Assembly (NCBI GenBank): GCA_020444065.1
Contig: JAHLLQ010000001.1
Location: 434,001-498,000, forward strand
Direction of reading: 5' to 3'
From: a bacterium
GTDB taxonomy: Bacteria > Sumerlaeota > Sumerlaeia > SLMS01 > JAHLLQ01
Length of the DNA: 64,000 nucleotides
Positions 62,852 through 64,000 of the stretch are shown piece by piece. How positions within the stretch are numbered: position 1 is the first letter of the stretch; the number at the start of each line of letters is the position of its first letter. The position numbers were made by a program, and so were the translations under genes. Below the pieces are notes generated by a model, which had not been told where the DNA came from, did no database searches, and saw nothing but the letters and a program-made list of their open reading frames with translations.

Positions 62852-63431
62852 GATAGTATCTCCCTTGGGAGCGAGGGTGGCCGTTTTCTCCGGCGTTGGA
62901 AGCGATTTCCGGGTCCGAGATTTACAAGGCCGATGTCCCATGCCCTCCGTCTATATGGTCAAAACAGCCATATATGAACACGGGCATGGCGGGCGTGTCA
63001 AAGCCTACGTGCCATTCTCGTCCTCTTAATTCTCCCCGTCTAGCGCTTCCATGCTTGGAACCAATGTAGAAACCCACTGAAAGGACGGCAATCAGAATTT
63101 TCCTCTCCGACCGGCCTTTCCCACACTGTTTGACGGCTCCACACCCGGTTTCCGGGCCTCTACCGCTGGATTCCGTTTCCGACTGTGTAAGCAAGAGTGA
63201 TTCCGGATGTGAAATGGGTCCGATGGAACTCCAGAAATGGCTCCTGACCGGCAATTGACTTGCGCAAGCGACACCCGTCCTTGATACTGCGATCTACCAG
63301 ATTCAATGGGGAGTGGGAATAATGGAATTCCGTCGATCCTGCACGTTATCGAACGTCCCGGCAGTCCGGCCGTTCGTTCTGGATGAATCGTGGTCTCTCT
63401 TCGCCGGACTTGGATGAGGTAGGGTGATCTC
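62852..63431. other. Divergent intergenic region with operator-like inverted repeat
   Basis: About 580 bases between the dockerin gene and the next plus-strand gene. No convincing gene is seen; a few short open frames lack ribosome sites. It contains the TATATGG/CCATATA inverted repeat (62952-62974) and a TTGACA on the minus strand at 62996-63001. Confidence 0.6.
62952..62974. promoter_or_regulatory. Inverted repeat overlapping a possible -10 region
   Basis: TATATGG and its perfect complement CCATATA, separated by nine bases. On the minus strand, TTGACA (62996-63001) lies where a -35 box would be, and the -10 position (about 62973-62978) falls across one arm of the repeat. This is the usual arrangement for a repressor site controlling the dockerin gene. 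The -10 match is poor. Confidence 0.4.
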
Positions 63432-64000
63432 ATGAACCGGACTCAGCGACTGCAACTGGCCTCGACGTTTGGGCTGATTGTAACGTGCTTGCTGATCGTC
63501 GTGGGGTTGATTGCTCTGTCGAGAGACTCCTCCCCCACGAATGATTCCGAGGCCCAGACTCATTCCGTGGAGGCGGAAAGAACTCATCAAGTTCCGGCGA
63601 ATCCCCAGCCGACTCCGTCTGTGACGCGTGCCAAAGAGCTCGATCCCGATCGCTTCTCTCCGCCGCCTGTTTCGGCTGACCAAGCTTTGGTGTTTGGCCG
63701 AGTATTCCTGCCCGATGGCGAGACGCCCGCCCCAGGGGCGAGTGTTCGAATGGTTCAGCCGGGTAGGCCCGGTGTGGATGCGGTGGCGGATGATTCCGGC
63801 TGGTTTGCCCTTCTCACGGATTCGGAAGATGATGCACTTCTGATTGCGACTCGGGATCTTCTCCGCGCGCCGGCATCGAGGCGCAATGAGTGGTTCCATC
63901 CGCGCCTTGGCAAGCAGCACGGCCCGGTGAATCTCGTTCTCGCCGAAGGCGCCTTGCTGACTGTGGCCGTGGTTGATGCGCAGACAATGGCGCCCGTATC
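63432..64000 (+). CDS. Membrane-anchored protein with beta-sandwich domain (3' end outside window)
   Basis: A partial gene; 189 residues visible. An N-terminal anchor or signal lies at residues 9-30 (LASTFGLIVTCLLIVVGLIAL). A Ser/Thr/Pro/Glu linker (about 31-80) follows, then a carboxypeptidase-regulatory-like fold (about 85-160) with VFGRVFLPDGETPAPGASV and DDSGWFALLTDSE. A second such repeat begins near the edge (GALLTVAVVDAQTM). The family is common in surface proteins; function not told. The ATG at 63432 follows GGGTGATCTC, a weak ribosome site. Confidence 0.75.
   Translation, partial: MNRTQRLQLASTFGLIVTCLLIVVGLIALSRDSSPTNDSEAQTHSVEAERTHQVPANPQPTPSVTRAKELDPDRFSPPPVSADQALVFGRVFLPDGETPAPGASVRMVQPGRPGVDAVADDSGWFALLTDSEDDALLIATRDLLRAPASRRNEWFHPRLGKQHGPVNLVLAEGALLTVAVVDAQTMAPV

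Noticed and set aside
1-64000. Search for tRNA, rRNA, CRISPR arrays, insertion sequences and prophage genes
   Set aside because: None seen by eye: no transposase or integrase motifs, no regularly spaced direct repeats, no tRNA-like cloverleaf noticed. A dedicated tRNA or RNA-family scan could still find small RNAs.

Overview
The window is a GC-rich bacterial chromosome segment with about 50 protein genes on both strands. I see no rRNA, tRNA, CRISPR array, insertion sequence or prophage. A LolA-like carrier, an LptE-like lipoprotein, several lipoboxes and a SurA/PpiC-type chaperone point to a Gram-negative cell with an outer membrane. The secretome is unusual: very large exported proteins built from beta-propeller-like SBBP repeats, FG-GAP-like repeats, subtilases, Thr-Pro linkers and EF-hand/dockerin-type tails. 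That style is typical of little-cultivated Planctomycetes-, Sumerlaeota- or Hydrogenedentota-like lineages. This placement is an inference, not shown by any marker gene here.

Layout. 1-3.8 kb: a truncated subtilase, an alpha/beta hydrolase, two small membrane proteins and an FKBP lipoprotein. 3.8-11.6 kb: RNase D, then a minus-strand operon (DUF1844, RNA methyltransferase-like, lipid kinase, GT-C-like membrane protein), then a YfhO-like membrane protein. 11.7-14.2 kb: an unrecognised 463-residue protein, an HD hydrolase and ferritin. 14.4-20 kb: a giant SBBP/dockerin protein and a cupredoxin-sugar dehydrogenase fusion. 20-26 kb: two glycosyltransferases and a membrane protein fused to a dead M1-peptidase-like domain. 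26-31.7 kb: a plus-strand run of LolA-like, LptE-like, histidine kinase, response regulator and polyphosphate glucokinase. 31.7-37.3 kb: pilT, a CBM48/thioredoxin-like secreted protein, and tig-clpP-clpP. 37.7-47.4 kb: a giant subtilase, small envelope proteins, two VTT-family proteins, a CysQ-like phosphatase and a GT2. 47.4-53.1 kb: a 1273-residue repeat protein, a CNNM/CBS protein and HU. 53.2-64 kb: mnmG, a parvulin chaperone, a UbiB kinase, a methyltransferase, xseA, a dockerin protein and a truncated anchored protein.

The most interesting lead is the two-component pair at 27.5-30.9 kb. The kinase has an HDxxN-type H-box. The response regulator carries a long C-terminal domain with an intact RNPYIH motif, the R-X4-H signature of HEPN ribonucleases. 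It sits directly downstream of LolA-like and LptE-like envelope genes, so an envelope-sensing phosphorelay controlling a HEPN effector is a testable hypothesis. Other domain combinations worth checking are a LysM domain inserted inside a parvulin fold, a membrane-anchored M1-like domain whose zinc site is degenerate at exactly the expected positions, and a cupredoxin fused to a PQQ-type sugar dehydrogenase.
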